Positions 23,670 to 29,653 of a DNA stretch of 35,748 bases are shown here, in pieces. The notes under the pieces are model-generated. The model did no database searches, was not told the origin of the DNA, and saw only the letters and a list, made by a program, of their open reading frames with translations. A program made the position numbers and the translations under genes. Every line of letters begins with the position of its first letter. Position 1 is the first letter of the stretch. This DNA is from a virus: positions 1 through 35,748 of IMG/VR virus record IMGVR_UViG_3300036861_000719; one strand, given 5' to 3'.

Positions 23670-24248
23670 GCGCTCGTCCTTGATGGCCAGCATTGGCGGC
23701 AGATATAGGGGCGCTCAGGGTCGCCTCGGTGGGCGCGGCCGCCGCCTTCGACCATGCGGCCGCAGCCGCCCTCGCACGCGACCTTGTGCTTTTCCCGGTA
23801 GGCGCGACGCGCGACGGTGTTGCATTCGCGGCACTGCTTGTGACGATGTCTGCGTGCCTTTCTGCTGCGTCGGTCGCGCGGGAAGTCGCTGTCGGGCAGC
23901 CAGCGTCGGCAGGTCACGCAGCGGAGCGTGTCCGCCCGGACGCTGTCCGCCTTGAGCAGGCTGGCGCAGACGCGGCAGCGCGGCCCATCGGGGCCCCGGT
24001 GGTACAACGCGACGCCTTCTTTGCCGCAGTCGACACAGATGCCGCTCATCTGGTGACGTCTCATCGCCTCTGTCATGCGGGCTCGCACATGAGCGTCGAC
24101 GACACGTTTCACCGCCGTAACGGTGACGCCGTATTCGCGTGCGAGCGCCGCGACTGTCTCCCCGGCCGCGTGCCGGGCCTGCGCCTGCTCGTGATCGAAC
24201 TTTGCGCCGGTAGACGCGCCCGTTTGCGGAGACGGTGACGAGACTCAA
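23666..24248 (-). CDS. HTH / zinc-ribbon protein with apparent +1 frameshift
   Basis: The HTH segment (GETVAALAREYGVTVTAVKR) is in frame with no start codon: the frame is closed upstream by the TGA of the transglycosylase gene. A TTG at 24248 that overlaps that TGA opens another frame reading SLVTVSANGRVYRRK. This joins naturally to FDHEQAQARHAAGE if one base (position 24200) is skipped after AAA. The joined protein is about 194 residues: N-terminal strand, HTH at about 33-55, zinc ribbons (ICVDCGKEG, RCRVCASLL, RCVTCRRWL, QCRECN) and CEGGCGRMVEG...ICRQCW. I associate the unshifted form with actinobacteriophages. A fallback start is the GTG at 24112, which would lose the HTH. Programmed frameshift, mutation and sequencing error are all possible. 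Confidence 0.65.
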
Positions 24249-24775
24249 GCGCTTCTACACCCCCACCCGGAAAAGCCGCCGTGCAGCCGGTAGTGCGCGA
24301 GCGCCGTCCGGTACTGCTGCCACGGCGAAGGGTGCCTGTCCCATTGCGGCATGTGAGCGGCCCGCGCGTCGGCGGCGTAGTTGGCGCGCGTGATCCCGAA
24401 CGCGCTGACGTGGGTGCCGCTGTCCCAACGCCAGTTCCCGGGGCGTCTGCCGTAGCCTGTCTCGCAGGCTCCCAGGCGAGCCCATTTGTCCGGCAGCCAC
24501 AAGCGCCATGACCATTCCCATTCGCGGCGGGCCTGCCGCAGCTCTCGTTTCGTCCACACCAGCGCGCGGCAGTGAAACGTGCGGCGCATCACTTGCGCAT
24601 GCCTGCATCCGAACCGATGCGTTTTCACGCGCTCCTGAAGCCACGCGATTCGCTGCTCCACCGGGCGGACGCGCGGAGCCGCGCTATGCCTGGTTTGTGG
24701 GTGCGCGTTCGCCCGTTGCGCATGTATGGCATAAGCGACGAATAGGAGGGTTACGGTGAGAATCCCTGTCGTCAT
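24245..24775 (-). CDS. Secreted Rpf/lysozyme-like transglycosylase (possible endolysin)
   Basis: The 176-residue protein has an N-terminal hydrophobic segment (TGILTVTLLFVAYAIHA) that is a signal anchor or signal peptide, then a basic Arg-rich region. The C-terminal domain reads ARLGACETGYGRRPGNWRWD, SGTHVSAFGITRANYAADAR and PWQQYRTALAHYRLHGGFSG with WGC at the end. This is the layout of resuscitation-promoting-factor/transglycosylase domains, with E in CETGYG as the likely catalytic acid. It would cut the glycan strand of peptidoglycan. Either a lysis enzyme or a virion-associated one is possible. The gene starts eight bases after the upstream stop. Confidence 0.75.
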   Translation of the reverse strand: MTTGILTVTLLFVAYAIHAQRANAHPQTRHSAAPRVRPVEQRIAWLQERVKTHRFGCRHAQVMRRTFHCRALVWTKRELRQARREWEWSWRLWLPDKWARLGACETGYGRRPGNWRWDSGTHVSAFGITRANYAADARAAHMPQWDRHPSPWQQYRTALAHYRLHGGFSGWGCRSA

Positions 24776-24783
24776 CGCGCGTC

Positions 24784-25140
24784 TCAGCGGCCCGCTTCTT
24801 CCTTGAGGGGCGCCGGGGCCTCGGACCCGGCCTGAGCGGAGCGCGTGTCCAGGTCAGGCCGACACCGCTCGTAAGTGAGGAGCACCAGCGCGCACCACGC
24901 CACTGACGCGAGGTGATGTTGCCCGTCCTCCTGGTCGTGCGTCTCGCCGTTCCACCACGCCCACGCATGCCTTTGCAACGCGCTATAAACGCGGCCGAAT
25001 CCGCCCGGGATGCCATGCTCCCAGTTACGCTCGCCGTACTTGTCGGCGCCGATCCGGAACACGTCGGCGACGGCGGTAAGCGCGTCGGGTGGGAGGAGAT
25101 CGAAGCGCGGTTTGCCGTTATCGTGCTTGACGGCGCTCAT
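24784..25140 (-). CDS. dATP/dGTP diphosphohydrolase-like protein
   Basis: The 118-residue protein matches the N-terminal domain family of phage dATP/dGTP diphosphohydrolases (PF18909-like, MazG-related all-alpha NTP pyrophosphohydrolases). Hallmarks are KHDNGKPRFDLLPPDAL, GADKYGERNWEHGI, YSALQRHAWAWWNGETHDQE and DGQHHLASVAWCALVLL. These enzymes hydrolyse dNTPs and adjust pools, sometimes helping modified-base synthesis. No PurZ or other base-modification gene is visible here. ATGA overlap with the upstream gene. The last 20 residues are a disordered tail. Confidence 0.8.
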   Translation of the reverse strand: MSAVKHDNGKPRFDLLPPDALTAVADVFRIGADKYGERNWEHGIPGGFGRVYSALQRHAWAWWNGETHDQEDGQHHLASVAWCALVLLTYERCRPDLDTRSAQAGSEAPAPLKEEAGR

Positions 25141-25307
25141 TCACCCCTCGCTTTTTGTGACCGCGTCCTTCTCAAGCCGCGGAAGGGGCGGACGACGCGC
25201 GTACCGTCAGCGCGTTCGATCAGGACGTTGCGCGGGCCACCACCTTGTCCCCAGCGGATGAGCACGGTGACGGGCTTGCCGCGTTCCATGTAGACGCGGC
25301 CGATCAC
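25137..25307 (-). CDS. Conserved small phage protein
   Basis: The 56-residue protein contains RVYMERGKPVTVLIRWGQGG then GPRNVLIERADGTRVVRPFR. This beta-rich sequence resembles a small protein I associate with many actinobacteriophage genomes. GTGA overlap at the start and ATGA overlap at the end. Function unknown. Recognition is from memory of the pattern, so it needs a similarity search. Confidence 0.65.
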   Translation of the reverse strand: MIGRVYMERGKPVTVLIRWGQGGGPRNVLIERADGTRVVRPFRGLRRTRSQKARGE

Positions 25308-25501
25308 GCGATTTCTCCGCGCTCGAAACGCTTGATTGCCTCATTGACGGAGACGCAGAGATCCCGGGCGTTGGCATTTCCGTCGGCCCGCATCGGGGTT
25401 GCGGCAATCTCGTCGGCCAGGATCCGTGCGAACCGGGCAACTTCACGGCTAGCGATCTCAGCGACCTCTTCGGCGTGCTCTCCGCGCAATGGTTCCATCA
25501 C
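25304..25501 (-). CDS. Small acidic/helical protein
   Basis: The 65-residue protein is almost wholly helical: EHAEEVAEIASREVARFARI and DLCVSVNEAIKRFERGEI. The start is GTG at 25501, directly followed by ATG at 25498, both overlapping the HNH stop. The stop overlaps the next GTG. No known family. Confidence 0.55.
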   Translation of the reverse strand: MMEPLRGEHAEEVAEIASREVARFARILADEIAATPMRADGNANARDLCVSVNEAIKRFERGEIA

Positions 25502-26142
25502 GCGAGCTCCAGTTGCTGGTCTTCGAGGGCGAGCAGCTCGTCGAGCCGCGCCATCGTTTGTTCGCGTGTTAGTTCCTCACCGAGGAAGCTCCAGGCGTAG
25601 TAGCCGGCCGCGTACGGCTTGAACCAGTCGCTGTGCTTTCGCTTCCAGGGGCGCTCGAGGTAGACCTTGCCCTGGATCGTGAGGTGGCAGCGTTGGCAGA
25701 GCGCGGCGAGGTTCCACCAGCGGCAGTCGTGCTTGACCCGGTTCAGGTGGTGGACGGTGAGGATCCGCCACTGCGCGAAACGCTCGGGCTCGGGCGTGTC
25801 TCCGTGGGCCAGACCGCCCTCGGGGTAGACGCGTTCTCCGAACCGGACTGGGCCACTGTGCGTACATTGATAGTCACAGCGCGACCATTCGCCGGCGCCC
25901 TTCGCGTACGGGTGGCCGCAGCGGACGCAGCGGTTGTCAGCTTCCCAACGGATCAGATCCTTGATCGAGCCCAGGCCGAGACACGCGCCGCACTGATCCC
26001 AGTCAGCAGGCTCGCTGTCGTCGTCCGGCAGCCCGTAGGGCACGCGGCCGGAGATGCATTCCTGGCAGTGATGCCACGAGAACGGGTAGCCGTCAGGCCC
26101 GATCTCGGCCGAGTCGAAGTAGACGCGCAGCAGATCGCTCAC
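25498..26142 (-). CDS. Zinc-rich HNH endonuclease
   Basis: The 214-residue protein combines three Cys clusters (HHCQECISG, DQCGACLGLG, NRCVRCGHPY) with an HNH core: TVHHLNRVKHDCRWWNLAAL then CQRCHLTIQGK. The HH...N...H order is the standard one-metal nuclease fold. The first clusters resemble DnaJ-type zinc loops. GTG at 26142 overlaps the upstream stop, and 12 extra upstream codons are unlikely. It may be a DNA-nicking enzyme or a homing nuclease. The C-terminal helix is REQTMARLDELLALEDQQLE. Confidence 0.75.
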   Translation of the reverse strand: MSDLLRVYFDSAEIGPDGYPFSWHHCQECISGRVPYGLPDDDSEPADWDQCGACLGLGSIKDLIRWEADNRCVRCGHPYAKGAGEWSRCDYQCTHSGPVRFGERVYPEGGLAHGDTPEPERFAQWRILTVHHLNRVKHDCRWWNLAALCQRCHLTIQGKVYLERPWKRKHSDWFKPYAAGYYAWSFLGEELTREQTMARLDELLALEDQQLELA

Positions 26143-26570
26143 GCGGCTGCCTCCTGACGGGCGCGACACGACTCGCACTGCTCACAGGGGATCGGCAGCC
26201 ACAGGTCCGGGTCGCCGCTGTCCCCGATCGGCTTCCGGCGCGGGTTCGCGCACGGCTGGATCGCCGCCCCGGTGACGCCGCGCGCCCACAGCAGCTCGAC
26301 GGACGCGCCGGCCGTGTCGGTCGCCTTGAACTCGTGGAACGAGCGCCGCAAGCCCACCTCCTCCTCGTTCGTCAGGCCGCGATGCCGGCAGACGGTGATG
26401 TTCATCCGGAACGCCACCTCCCGACCCGGGTCACCGACACCGTCGAGCAACCGTTCGATGACACGGTCGGCCTTCTCACGTCGCCGCTCCGACCAGCGGC
26501 CAGTCGGGACGATCCGGCCGAGCGAGTCCCTGTGCGACACGGACGCCAGCCACACGGGCCGGCCATTCAT
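26139..26570 (-). CDS. Hypothetical protein with C-terminal CxxC cluster (RusA-like position)
   Basis: The 143-residue protein begins RPVWLASVSHRDSLGRIV and has a central helix-rich region (REKADRVIERLLDGVG) and strand text REVAFRMNITVCRHRGLTNE. It ends with PCEQCESCRARQ, a metal-binding-like cluster. The centre, FHEFKATDTAGASVELLWAR, is conserved-looking. I do not recognise the family. Stop overlaps the next GTG. The position beside an HNH protein and the RuvC-like gene further on suggests DNA metabolism, as inference only. Confidence 0.6.
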   Translation of the reverse strand: MNGRPVWLASVSHRDSLGRIVPTGRWSERRREKADRVIERLLDGVGDPGREVAFRMNITVCRHRGLTNEEEVGLRRSFHEFKATDTAGASVELLWARGVTGAAIQPCANPRRKPIGDSGDPDLWLPIPCEQCESCRARQEAAA

Positions 26571-26579
26571 GGCGTCCAG

Positions 26580-26723
26580 TCACTTGTTCACCGTCAGGCC
26601 GACCGCGACCTCGGCGTCGAGCTGCCGGAAGTAGGGGAGGGCCGCGCCGCGCGCCTGTGTAAGCGGCACCGCGTACGCGAGCTCGCGCATCTCCCGGAAC
26701 ATCGCCTCGGCGGCTGCGGTCAT
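26580..26723 (-). CDS. Small hypothetical protein
   Basis: The 47-residue protein begins TAAAEAMFREMRELAYAVPL and ends VAVGLTVNK. The ATG at 26723 is preceded by GGTGG. Helical and hydrophilic with no motif. The longer frame upstream overlaps the YkgJ-like gene and is a shadow. Confidence 0.45.
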   Translation of the reverse strand: MTAAAEAMFREMRELAYAVPLTQARGAALPYFRQLDAEVAVGLTVNK

Positions 26724-26755
26724 GCGCCCACCGCGATCGTCGTGCCGCTCTCCAT
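26720..26755 (-). other. 11-codon bridging mini-ORF
   Basis: A start codon overlaps the upstream stop (TGATG) and the frame ends in an ATGA overlap with the next start. It spans the whole 31-base gap. The peptide (MESGTTIAVGA) is too short to call a gene. It probably keeps ribosomes moving to the next start. Confidence 0.3.
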
Positions 26756-27135
26756 CACGTGCTCTGTCTCGTGATGACGCCAGCTGCAGCCTCTGGCTGA
26801 AGGCGGGCGGCGCGCGCGAGAAATTCAAAGCCCTCCTCGCGCGTCAAATACCGCTCCGGAACGCAGCCCCAGAGACACGGCATCGTCTCGACCAGCCCCC
26901 AAAGACGGCAGATCATCGGCCGGATTAGGTACACCGAGCACCGCGCGTTCTGAAGCAGCGGACATGTCAGCGATGTGGCGCGCGGCTCATGCCCGACGCG
27001 CTTGCAGATCCGTTGCCACTCGACCCGTCCCATCATCACCGGTCCGCATGACTCAGCGCACTCACCGCGACAGTCCAGGCGGGGAAGCTCGGCGTAAAGC
27101 TCGTCAAGCCGACGCTTGATCAGTACATCGCTCAC
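26755..27135 (-). CDS. YkgJ-like CxxCxxC cluster protein
   Basis: The 126-residue protein matches the YkgJ/Fli-like family of zinc- or iron-binding proteins (PF03692 type). It has CRGECAESC near residue 22, TSLTCPLLQNARCSVYLIRP and MICRLWGLVETMPCLWGC, which are the conserved order of cysteine clusters including the C-x-V-Y-x-x-RP-x-x-CR signature. Cellular members have unknown roles, with links to metal handling. GTG start in a GTGA overlap. Its occurrence in a phage operon of Cys-rich proteins is notable. Confidence 0.75.
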   Translation of the reverse strand: MSDVLIKRRLDELYAELPRLDCRGECAESCGPVMMGRVEWQRICKRVGHEPRATSLTCPLLQNARCSVYLIRPMICRLWGLVETMPCLWGCVPERYLTREEGFEFLARAARLQPEAAAGVITRQST

Positions 27136-27365
27136 GCCTGCTCCTCAAGGATCCGTCGGGCGTCGCCAAGCACGGCTTCGGCGGCGTCGCACCGGTGCCC
27201 CTGCGAGCTACACGGCTGGTCACAATACGAGCAGTGCCAACCCATGCACGGGCCGAACTCGAAGGAGCCGTCGTCGCGGCGGGCGACCATACGCGTGCAA
27301 CGCACACAACCGAGTTTGCCCCGGTAGGCGAGCGGGCCGACCAGCCGGTAGCCGGGAACGTTCAC
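27132..27365 (-). CDS. Small double zinc-finger-like protein
   Basis: The 77-residue protein shows GCVRCTRM, GPCMGWHCSYCDQPC and GHRC, about eight Cys/His ligands, enough for two zinc sites. The C-terminal helix is EAVLGDARRILEE. The GTG at 27365 is preceded by AGGCGG. An ORF extending to 27482 is possible but lacks a good start. The stop overlaps the next GTG. Function unknown; a nucleic-acid or protein-binding role is plausible for this type. Confidence 0.6.
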   Translation of the reverse strand: MNVPGYRLVGPLAYRGKLGCVRCTRMVARRDDGSFEFGPCMGWHCSYCDQPCSSQGHRCDAAEAVLGDARRILEEQA

Positions 27366-27439
27366 GACCGCCGCCTGCTGATCGCCCACGCCGGCAGGAA
27401 CAACACGGACGCCTCCAACAGCTGCAACACGAGCGTCAC
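27362..27439 (-). CDS. Putative 25-residue hydrophobic mini-protein
   Basis: The GTG overlaps the preceding TGA (GTGA) and the TGA overlaps the GTG at 27365. The peptide is one hydrophobic segment (TLVLQLLEASVLFLPAWAIS) followed by RRR, a typical minimal membrane anchor with positive inside end. It could be a membrane micropeptide or only a coupling ORF. Evidence is the overlap pattern and the composition. Confidence 0.35.
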   Translation of the reverse strand: MTLVLQLLEASVLFLPAWAISRRRS

Positions 27440-27570
27440 GCGGGCCGCCCCGATAGCTTGTGGGCGGATGCGCCGGAAACACCCCGAAGGGCTGTTGACG
27501 CCTTAATACCGCTTCCCGGCCGGGAGCGGCTTGGCTGCGCGGGTTGGGGTGGGGACACTGTTTTCAGCAT
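27436..27570 (-). CDS. Putative 44-residue coupling ORF
   Basis: ATG two bases after the upstream TAG, as in the 24-residue ORF at 28129. The first 16 residues follow the same pattern (ML-T-S---Q-AQ-SRS) because both derive from the 61-bp repeat. The rest is Ser/Gly/Ala-rich and unlike a folded domain. TGA overlaps the next GTG. Real translation is uncertain. Confidence 0.3.
   Translation of the reverse strand: MLKTVSPPQPAQPSRSRPGSGIKASTALRGVSGASAHKLSGRPA
27509..27529. repeat. Palindromic hairpin next to repeat B
   Basis: CCGCT-T-CCCGG followed by CCGGG-AGCGG gives ten complementary pairs with one bulge. No T run follows on either strand. It could be an RNA hairpin or a binding site for a dimeric protein. 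Confidence 0.5.
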
Positions 27571-27584
27571 GGCTACGTTTGTGA
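27524..27584 (-). repeat. 61-bp direct repeat, copy B
   Basis: This is the second copy, starting in the last codons of the gene ending at 27573. The copies lie 559 bases apart in the same orientation. It borders a palindrome at 27509-27529, which copy A lacks. Confidence 0.75.
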
Positions 27585-27749
27585 GTCCGTGATCAGATCG
27601 ATCGGCTCGTCCGGATCCTCACCGTCGAGGAGCATTTCGATCACGACCGCGGCGCGCATGAGCAGCTTGGCCAGATCGGTTATCCCTTCGGCCAGAATGA
27701 TCCGCTGTGATTCCAGTCGGAGTCTGTCCGGCAGTTCCCGACTACTCAC
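27573..27749 (-). CDS. Small acidic helical protein
   Basis: The 58-residue protein has a helix around ITDLAKLLMRAAVVIEMLLD and the acidic tail GEDPDEPIDLITDSQT. GTG start follows the third copy of the junction module. The frame is open further up to a GTG at 27806, but that segment overlaps the mini-ORF above. Its last three codons (Ser-Gln-Thr) and stop lie in the second copy of the 61-bp repeat. Confidence 0.5.
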   Translation of the reverse strand: MSSRELPDRLRLESQRIILAEGITDLAKLLMRAAVVIEMLLDGEDPDEPIDLITDSQT

Positions 27750-27763
27750 AGCGCCGCCACCTT
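27745..27763 (-). repeat. Junction module, copy 3
   Basis: On the transcript, AAGGTGGCGGCGCTGTGAG. It ends the 26-residue mini-ORF (KVAAL-stop) and starts the gene at 27749. It shares 28 of 36 bases with copy 2 including flanks, by my count. Confidence 0.65.
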
Positions 27764-27826
27764 TGATTCCATAGAGCAGCGAAGTTCCTTGATGCAATGC
27801 GAACACCAGTAGCGTGATTCACGCAC
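27746..27826 (-). CDS. Putative 26-residue cysteine-containing mini-protein
   Basis: The GTG overlaps the end of the preceding gene by eight bases and the TGA overlaps the next GTG (GTGA). The peptide contains RYWCSHCIKELRCS, a CxxC plus a third Cys that could bind metal, and ends SKVAAL-stop like the integrase. It fills what otherwise looks like a 69-base gap. It is short, so confidence rests on the coupling pattern. Confidence 0.4.
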   Translation of the reverse strand: MRESRYWCSHCIKELRCSMESKVAAL

Positions 27827-28058
27827 GACCTTGTGCGTCCTTCTCGACGAATCCCCAATCGCTCCAGCAGATTGGGCCATCCGGGTGATACCAGCCGTTC
27901 CTGACCCAAGCCGCAGCAGCATTGAGCCGGTACTCACTGATGAAGGCGCTACCAAGTACGGCCGCGCGCGCCAACGCATCGCTTTCTGACAGCCACACCG
28001 AGTCGATGTTTTCGCTCTCGTAATCTGGCTGACTGACAATAAACACGGGTTGGCTCAC
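27819..28058 (-). CDS. Small hypothetical protein
   Basis: The 79-residue protein begins SQPVFIVSQPDYESENIDSV, followed by an Ala-rich helix (SDALARAAVLGSAFISEYRL) and a Trp-rich end (AAAWVRNGWYHPDGPICWSD). A GTG start is preceded by the GGCGGC-containing junction module. I see no known family. The upstream extension of the frame is an out-of-frame shadow of the preceding gene. Confidence 0.5.
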   Translation of the reverse strand: MSQPVFIVSQPDYESENIDSVWLSESDALARAAVLGSAFISEYRLNAAAAWVRNGWYHPDGPICWSDWGFVEKDAQGRA

Positions 28059-28072
28059 AGCGCCGCCAGCTT
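28054..28072 (-). repeat. Junction module, copy 2
   Basis: On the transcript, AAGCTGGCGGCGCTGTGAG. It ends the 24-residue mini-ORF (KLAAL-stop) and starts the next gene. Similarity to copy 3 continues upstream for about 17 more bases. Confidence 0.65.
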
Positions 28073-28129
28073 TCGTACAACAGAGCGGCTTTGCTGCGCG
28101 GATTGGTGTAGGGAGAGTGTCGCCAGCAT
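28055..28129 (-). CDS. Putative 24-residue coupling mini-ORF
   Basis: The ATG lies two bases after the upstream TAG. The frame ends RKLAAL-stop, with the TGA overlapping the GTG of the next gene. It fills the gap between the genes at 28467-28132 and 28058-27819 exactly. Its first 16 codons come from the 61-bp repeat and its last seven from the junction module. It may only keep ribosomes in place for re-initiation. Confidence 0.35.
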   Translation of the reverse strand: MLATLSLHQSAQQSRSVVRKLAAL

Positions 28130-28143
28130 GGCTACGCTTGTGA
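28083..28143 (-). repeat. 61-bp direct repeat, copy A
   Basis: This copy and copy B share 51 of 61 bases by my count. It runs from the last three codons of the gene ending at 28132 through the following gap. The conserved core is CAGCATGGCTACG plus GAGCGGCTT and GCTGCGCGG. It lies within 400 bases of the integrase stop. It may hold integrase sites or be a duplicated gene boundary. Confidence 0.75.
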
Positions 28144-28467
28144 CGCCTTCTCGTCGTCCAGCTCTTCCGACCAGCTGGCGGTGATGATCTGTCCGCCTGG
28201 CGTGTGCAGGCGTTCCTCGGTAACGATTCTCCGACCATCGCGCATTGTCTCAGTGCGTTCCCCGACGATCCAGGGTGATGCTGCCCGGTCGGGTCCCGTA
28301 AGTCGCGGTGGTTTTGCTGGGGGAGCCCACCTGCCATCAACCACGCATACCGTTGCGAAAGGCGCCACCAGTTGCACATCCGGCGGTATCGGGTCTCCCT
28401 CGGAGAGCTGCACGACGATCTCTTCGTTCGTATCGATTCTCCAGGCTGGAACGTGCCACACGCTCAT
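28132..28467 (-). CDS. Hypothetical protein downstream of integrase
   Basis: The 111-residue protein has strand-rich N-terminal text (WHVPAWRIDTNEEIVVQLSE), a proline-rich middle and RDGRRIVTEERLHTPGGQII near the end. ATG overlaps the integrase stop. Its last three codons lie inside a 61-bp sequence that recurs after the gene ending at 27573. No family recognised. Confidence 0.55.
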   Translation of the reverse strand: MSVWHVPAWRIDTNEEIVVQLSEGDPIPPDVQLVAPFATVCVVDGRWAPPAKPPRLTGPDRAASPWIVGERTETMRDGRRIVTEERLHTPGGQIITASWSEELDDEKASQA

Positions 28468-28481
28468 AGTGCCGCCACCTT
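28463..28481 (-). repeat. Junction module, copy 1 (integrase stop)
   Basis: On the transcript this reads AAGGTGGCGGCACTATGAG. It encodes the integrase C-terminus (KVAAL-stop) and contains the GGTGGCGGC ribosome-binding-like stretch and the start codon of the next gene. Copies 2 and 3 differ by only three and two bases. Confidence 0.65.
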
Positions 28482-29369
28482 CTTCGCTACGTCTTCGATT
28501 GTGAGCGTGCCGTAATATTTGACGGTTGTGTTGATGCTCTCGTGCCGCATCATCAGCCGGCGCTCCTCGAGATCGAACCCGAGCTCGCGCAACCTATGCC
28601 CGAATGTGTGCCTGGTCTGGTGTGGGTTGAGGTAGCGGACGCCGGCGACCTGGATGCCGCGCGTGTACCAGCGTTCAAAGGTGGTGTCGGCGATCGGGTC
28701 GCGGCGCAGCCGGCGCGAGCCACGTCTCGTGTACCAGTAGTGATCTGTCGCGTTCAGCCGTTCGAGCAGGTCGAGGTCGGCGAGCGCGGTGGCGGCGTCG
28801 GGGAGCGGGACAATGATGCTGTCTTTCTGCCCTTTGCCTTGGTAGACGATCAGACGGTTTCGTTTCAGGTCGATGTGGTCGCGGCGCAGGTGGCGGGCCT
28901 CGCTACGGCGTAGGCCGGTGCCGAACAGGAGCGCGAACAGTTCGCCGTCCGGGGACGGGAGCGCCTCCAACAGGGCTTGCTCCTCGGCGCTGAAGATGTC
29001 TTTCGGGCGGCCTTTGGGTGCGCGCATCCTGGCGACCTTGTCCATCGGGTTGCGCGGCACCCGGTCTTGCTCGTAGGCCCAGCGGAACCAGCTGTTGTAG
29101 ATCGACCGGGTGATGTGGCGGGACTGGCGCGGCACGGCGGCGAGCGCGTCCTCGATCTGCGCGGCGGTGAACTCGTGCAGCTCAAGCTGAGGGTAAGCGC
29201 GGAGAAGAGGGGCGACCTGGCGGACGTACTGATAGAGGGTCTTGGCCGCTTTGCCTTCGAGGTCTAAGCGGACGAGCCATTCGGCCAAGTCCCCGGCGGC
29301 CCGTGCCTCCATGTGCCGGAGATCGCGCAGGTAGCCGGGAGCATACGCCCTGTGGGCGATCGCGCTCAT
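28464..29369 (-). CDS. int: Tyrosine-family site-specific recombinase (integrase)
   Basis: The 301-residue enzyme would integrate or excise phage DNA, or resolve multimers. The N-terminal SAM-like core-binding domain spans about residues 22-105. In the catalytic domain the visible residues are R154 (GTGLRRSEARH), K179 (GKGQKD), H250 and R253 (HQTRHTFGHRLRE), H276 (MRHESINTT) and a nucleophile Y285 or Y286 (VKYYG). All expected residues are present. The short length and lack of an N-terminal arm-binding domain make it XerC/D-like in architecture. It is co-oriented and coupled with genes on both sides, so it would be transcribed with the long leftward operon. The last codons (KKVAAL-stop) form the first copy of a junction sequence repeated downstream. 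Confidence 0.93.
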   Translation of the reverse strand: MSAIAHRAYAPGYLRDLRHMEARAAGDLAEWLVRLDLEGKAAKTLYQYVRQVAPLLRAYPQLELHEFTAAQIEDALAAVPRQSRHITRSIYNSWFRWAYEQDRVPRNPMDKVARMRAPKGRPKDIFSAEEQALLEALPSPDGELFALLFGTGLRRSEARHLRRDHIDLKRNRLIVYQGKGQKDSIIVPLPDAATALADLDLLERLNATDHYWYTRRGSRRLRRDPIADTTFERWYTRGIQVAGVRYLNPHQTRHTFGHRLRELGFDLEERRLMMRHESINTTVKYYGTLTIEDVAKKVAAL

Positions 29370-29653
29370 CCCGTCTCCTTGTCGGCGTCAAGAGGAATGT
29401 GCCGACGTACCTCCGTGACCGCTTCCCAGAAGCGACTTAGGTCATTCAGTTCGGTCTCGCGGCCTGTCGGCGGATACGTGGGATTGGGCAGCATCGTCTT
29501 TGTGCGCACCCACCATTCTTCGCCGTTCCAGTCGACAGAGACGACCTCGATGAGGCAGCGGGCGGGCGGGTTATCGAGTTCCCAGACCCAGATCGATCCG
29601 ACGCGTGGTGTGTCTGCGTTCCGGTTGTAGCTGTTGGTGATCCGTTTAGCCAT
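29366..29653 (-). CDS. Small hypothetical protein, SH3-like
   Basis: This 95-residue protein contains VGSIWVWELDNPPARCLIEV and VDWNGEEWWVRTKTM, a strand-rich pattern like a small beta-barrel, then a helical C-terminus (ELNDLSRFWEAVTEVRRHI). It starts at an ATG overlapping the upstream gene by eight bases, and its stop overlaps the integrase ATG (ATGA). It is therefore translated together with the integrase. I cannot call it an excisionase: no HTH is visible. Confidence 0.55.
   Translation of the reverse strand: MAKRITNSYNRNADTPRVGSIWVWELDNPPARCLIEVVSVDWNGEEWWVRTKTMLPNPTYPPTGRETELNDLSRFWEAVTEVRRHIPLDADKETG

Noticed and set aside
27477-27499. Possible terminator with stem around CCCTTCGGG
   Set aside because: The stem has a mismatch and is followed by only three T; it lies inside a possible coupling ORF.
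27524-28143. CRISPR-like array from the repeated sequences
   Set aside because: There are only two 61-bp copies and three short modules, in coding junctions, with no regular spacers.
28083-28143. Insertion sequence ends
   Set aside because: The repeats are direct, and no transposase lies between them.
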